DNA of 6,768 nt. Source: Microcaldota archaeon. GTDB taxonomy: Archaea > Micrarchaeota > Micrarchaeia > Micrarchaeales > CABMGC01. Within the stretch, counting starts at the first letter, position 1; each line of letters begins with the position of its first letter. Of the stretch, positions 5,690 to 6,768 are shown piece by piece. The notes under the pieces were generated by a model. The model saw only the letters and a list, made by a program, of their open reading frames with translations, had not been told where the DNA came from and did not search any database. The stretch spans positions 1-6,768 of the forward strand of contig JAJYVC010000054.1 of assembly GCA_021792235.1 (NCBI GenBank), in the 5' to 3' direction. A program made the position numbers and the translations under genes.

Positions 5690-5738
5690 ACGTAGCACCG
5701 GATCGCATACTTGAGGAATAGCTGCCTGTCCTTGTCTC

Positions 5739-5904
5739 TCATTTCATGCCCTGCATTATCCTCTCTGCCTTTTCCTTATCTACTTTGTCAATAGCTATGT
5801 CCCTGGAGAATAGCGCATAATCCCCAATGACTATCCAGTCAAGCCTTGATCTGTGCGTCTGTTTCTTCCCTTATACTAAACAATCTGCCCTTCCTCTTCA
5901 ATTC
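5739..5904 (-). pseudogene. Small unknown gene split by a one-base frameshift
   Basis: Two minus-strand frames read as one protein if a single base is skipped. The first part, from a TTG at 5901, gives LKRKGRLFSIREETDAQIKA and stops at TGA (5839-5841). The second, overlapping in the +1 frame, gives LDWIVIGDYALFSRDIAI then DKVDKEKAERIMQGMK, ending at TGA 5739-5741. The second part has no start codon before its final few residues, yet has a protein-like composition: a hydrophobic strand, then a charged helix. Removing one G from the AAGG at the junction gives a smooth QIKLDWIVIG and a protein of about 53 residues. Explanations are a decayed gene, a sequencing or assembly error, or a +1 recoding site, since the junction is a slow UGA-C stop. 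A TATA-like CTATAAATA at 5963-5971 lies upstream. I do not recognise the family. Confidence 0.4.
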
Positions 5905-5980
5905 CTATTTCTCTGCTTACAGGGCCCTAACACACTAACCAGAAGACTAATTTGTTACAGCTTATTTATAGCTTTCCGGT

Positions 5981-6244
5981 CTACAGAGTTGCCTGTTGGC
6001 ATCTTATCGCGCAGTTTGGGCAGTCCCACGCATTTTCCTCGCCGCTTGCAACTCCATGGGCATAGCACATGTACTGGCCGCATCCAGGACAGTAGAGCAC
6101 AGGGCCGGAAAGAGGATGCCTTCCGCACACGCTGCACCTGTATGCGTCCTCTGTATCTCCCTTATACTGCTTCTTTGCATCAGCAGTCCCGTTGTCGCTG
6201 TACGCGTCTTTTAGGTATTTGACTAGCCTTTTGAATATTCCCAT
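5981..6244 (-). CDS. 87-residue zinc-finger protein with RING/FYVE-like ligand spacing
   Basis: Residues 1-32 are a basic amphipathic helix (MGIFKRLVKYLKDAY) and a polar linker. Residues 35-80 hold eight metal ligands: Cys37-x2-Cys40-x11-Cys52-x2-Cys55-x4-Cys60-x2-His63-x11-Cys75-x2-Cys78. Three of the four pairs are zinc knuckles (CSVCG, CPGCG, CPNC). The C-x2-C, C-x2-C-x4-C-x2-H, C-x2-C order is the spacing of cross-brace two-zinc folds such as RING and FYVE. Two separate zinc ribbons, common in archaeal small proteins, are the main alternative. Its partner could be protein, nucleic acid or membrane; the N-terminal basic helix could hold it near a membrane. The start at 6244 gives the complete helix. 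A weak A/T box (CATTAAAATATT, 6273-6284) lies about 30 bases upstream. No ubiquitin-like, E1, E2 or protease gene is in the window, so a ligase role would be speculation. Confidence 0.8.
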   Translation of the reverse strand: MGIFKRLVKYLKDAYSDNGTADAKKQYKGDTEDAYRCSVCGRHPLSGPVLYCPGCGQYMCYAHGVASGEENAWDCPNCAIRCQQATL

Positions 6245-6466
6245 ATTCCTATCAATTTCATATTAGCATTACAATATTTTAATGGTTTGTGTGCGTCAGG
6301 AACCAGGAAGTTGACCAATAGACACAAATCGAATACAGCAATGTTAAGTAACGAAGTAGTAAAAGGGTCTTGACAAGGAAAATGCACTGCAGCTTTCATA
6401 CAGATGAAATAAAATATAACCTTTTGAGATCAAATGTCAACTCCCTAAAGTCTAACAAAACAAATC

Positions 6467-6475
6467 CTTATAAAT
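6467..6475 (+). promoter_or_regulatory. TATA box of the secreted-protein gene
   Basis: CTTATAAAT has its centre about 35 bases before the ATG at 6506. It is only about 17 bases before the in-frame ATG at 6488, which would fall upstream of the expected transcription start, so 6506 is the better start. Confidence 0.5.
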
Positions 6476-6505
6476 TATGTTGAGTAAATGATTTCGGTAT
6501 GTGGT

Positions 6506-6768
6506 ATGGTGCGCAATAACATACTAGTTCTATCGTCTCTGTTGTTCATAATAGTCGCAGGCATTGCAAACGCGCAGCTCGTTGCAACTTCTTCCCCGAG
6601 GCCAATTTCCAAATAGAACAATCATCCTCGTCTTCGTCTACGACTACAGTGCCGCGGACACAACCAGTGCAGGGATCCGGAGGCTCATCTGCTGCAGGAG
6701 TGCAAGGATACACCTCGCAGCCAACCACCGCGCCAACCACATCGGTAGTGCAATCCACTTCTCCAACA
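6506..6768 (+). pseudogene. Secreted Ser/Thr-rich protein, frameshifted after its signal peptide and cut by window end
   Basis: From the ATG at 6506 the first frame gives a textbook signal peptide: MVRNN, a hydrophobic core ILVLSSLLFIIVAGI, then an Ala-Asn-Ala cleavage site before Gln24. The frame then hits TAG at 6614-6616, for 36 residues. In the -1 frame, from 6586, the sequence is open to the window end (61 codons): NFFPEANFQIEQ, six serines, then Thr/Pro/Gln/Ser-rich sequence (TTTVPRTQPVQG, later SQPTTAPTTSVV) like a surface linker or O-glycosylated stalk. Adding one A to the AA at 6586-6587 fuses the parts smoothly (AQLVANFFPEANF). Sequencing or assembly error, true mutation, phase variation or -1 recoding are all possible. 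The downstream functional domain is not in the window, so the protein's job is unknown beyond export. Confidence 0.6.

Noticed and set aside
5632..5742. 36-codon minus-strand frame MRDKDRQLF overlapping the stop of the frameshifted gene as ATGA
   Set aside because: The ATGA overlap hints at translational coupling, but the frame runs through the SemiSWEET promoter and into its start, and its second half looks random. At most it is the start of a lost gene.
5827..6222. 131-codon plus-strand open frame opposite the zinc-finger gene
   Set aside because: It covers the strongly supported zinc-finger gene on the other strand, and its sequence shows no domain, promoter or ribosome site.
6223..6399. 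58-codon minus-strand frame starting MKAAVHF, overlapping the zinc-finger gene start
   Set aside because: No TATA box or ribosome site at the right distance, no family resemblance, and it overlaps the better-supported gene in another frame; most likely chance.
6245..6466. Search of the gap for an RNA gene, CRISPR or repeat
   Set aside because: Only scattered A/T-rich sequence and a short inverted repeat GTTA-AG-TAAC; no tRNA arms, paired C/D boxes or spaced repeats.
6546..6758. 70-codon minus-strand frame rich in Val, Asp and Cys at the window end
   Set aside because: It is the complement of the Ser/Thr-rich linker; the composition is explained by reading Thr, Ser and Pro codons backwards.

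Overview
The window looks archaeal. Six gene starts have an A/T-rich TATA-like box about 20-37 bases upstream, several with no room for a leader or Shine-Dalgarno site. The tRNA gene does not encode CCA, Ile is mostly ATA and Arg mostly AGG, and the protein families (XerA-like recombinase, MIP18/DUF59, short PadR, membrane-anchored beta-helix protein) fit archaea. Small genes, a large N-glycosylatable surface protein and moderate GC suggest a DPANN lineage such as Micrarchaeota (ARMAN-like). That placement is inference; no marker gene here proves it.

Layout: (1) 1-946, minus: tyrosine recombinase, its C-terminus cut by the window edge. (2) 1009-1082, minus: tRNA-Thr(CGU), its 3' end facing the recombinase, as in tRNA-integrated elements. 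(3) 1137-4073, plus: a 978-residue membrane-anchored beta-helix surface protein made of four Cys-bracketed modules, starting divergently from the tRNA across one shared TATA element. (4) 4111-4416, plus: a MIP18/DUF59 Fe-S assembly factor. (5) 4446-4773, minus: a small basic hypothetical gene preceded by the C-terminal remnant of a probable nucleotidyltransferase. (6) 4851-5372: a divergent pair, a 49-residue Cys-motif/helical protein (minus) and a short PadR regulator (plus), around a 16-bp palindromic TATA region plus a 13-bp inverted repeat. (7) 5381-5659, minus: a SemiSWEET-like transporter convergent with padR. (8) 5739-5904, minus: a small unknown gene split by one frameshift. (9) 5981-6244, minus: an 87-residue protein with eight Cys/His ligands in RING/FYVE-like cross-brace spacing. 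(10) 6506-6768, plus: a secreted Ser/Thr-rich protein, frameshifted just after its signal peptide and cut by the window end.

The genes do not form one pathway. The strongest candidate for a small uncharacterised system is the PadR/49-residue pair: both proteins carry Cys-Gly-Cys at residues 5-7 followed by a Met-Arg-x-Phe-Leu segment, and they share a near-symmetric promoter. Other themes are surface proteins (beta-helix, Ser/Thr-rich) and traces of decay or mobility (recombinase at a tRNA, one remnant, two frameshifts). Apart from a weak TATA for the zinc-finger gene and the TATA of the last gene, nothing convincing is seen in 6245-6505; 5905-5980 holds only a possible TATA box.
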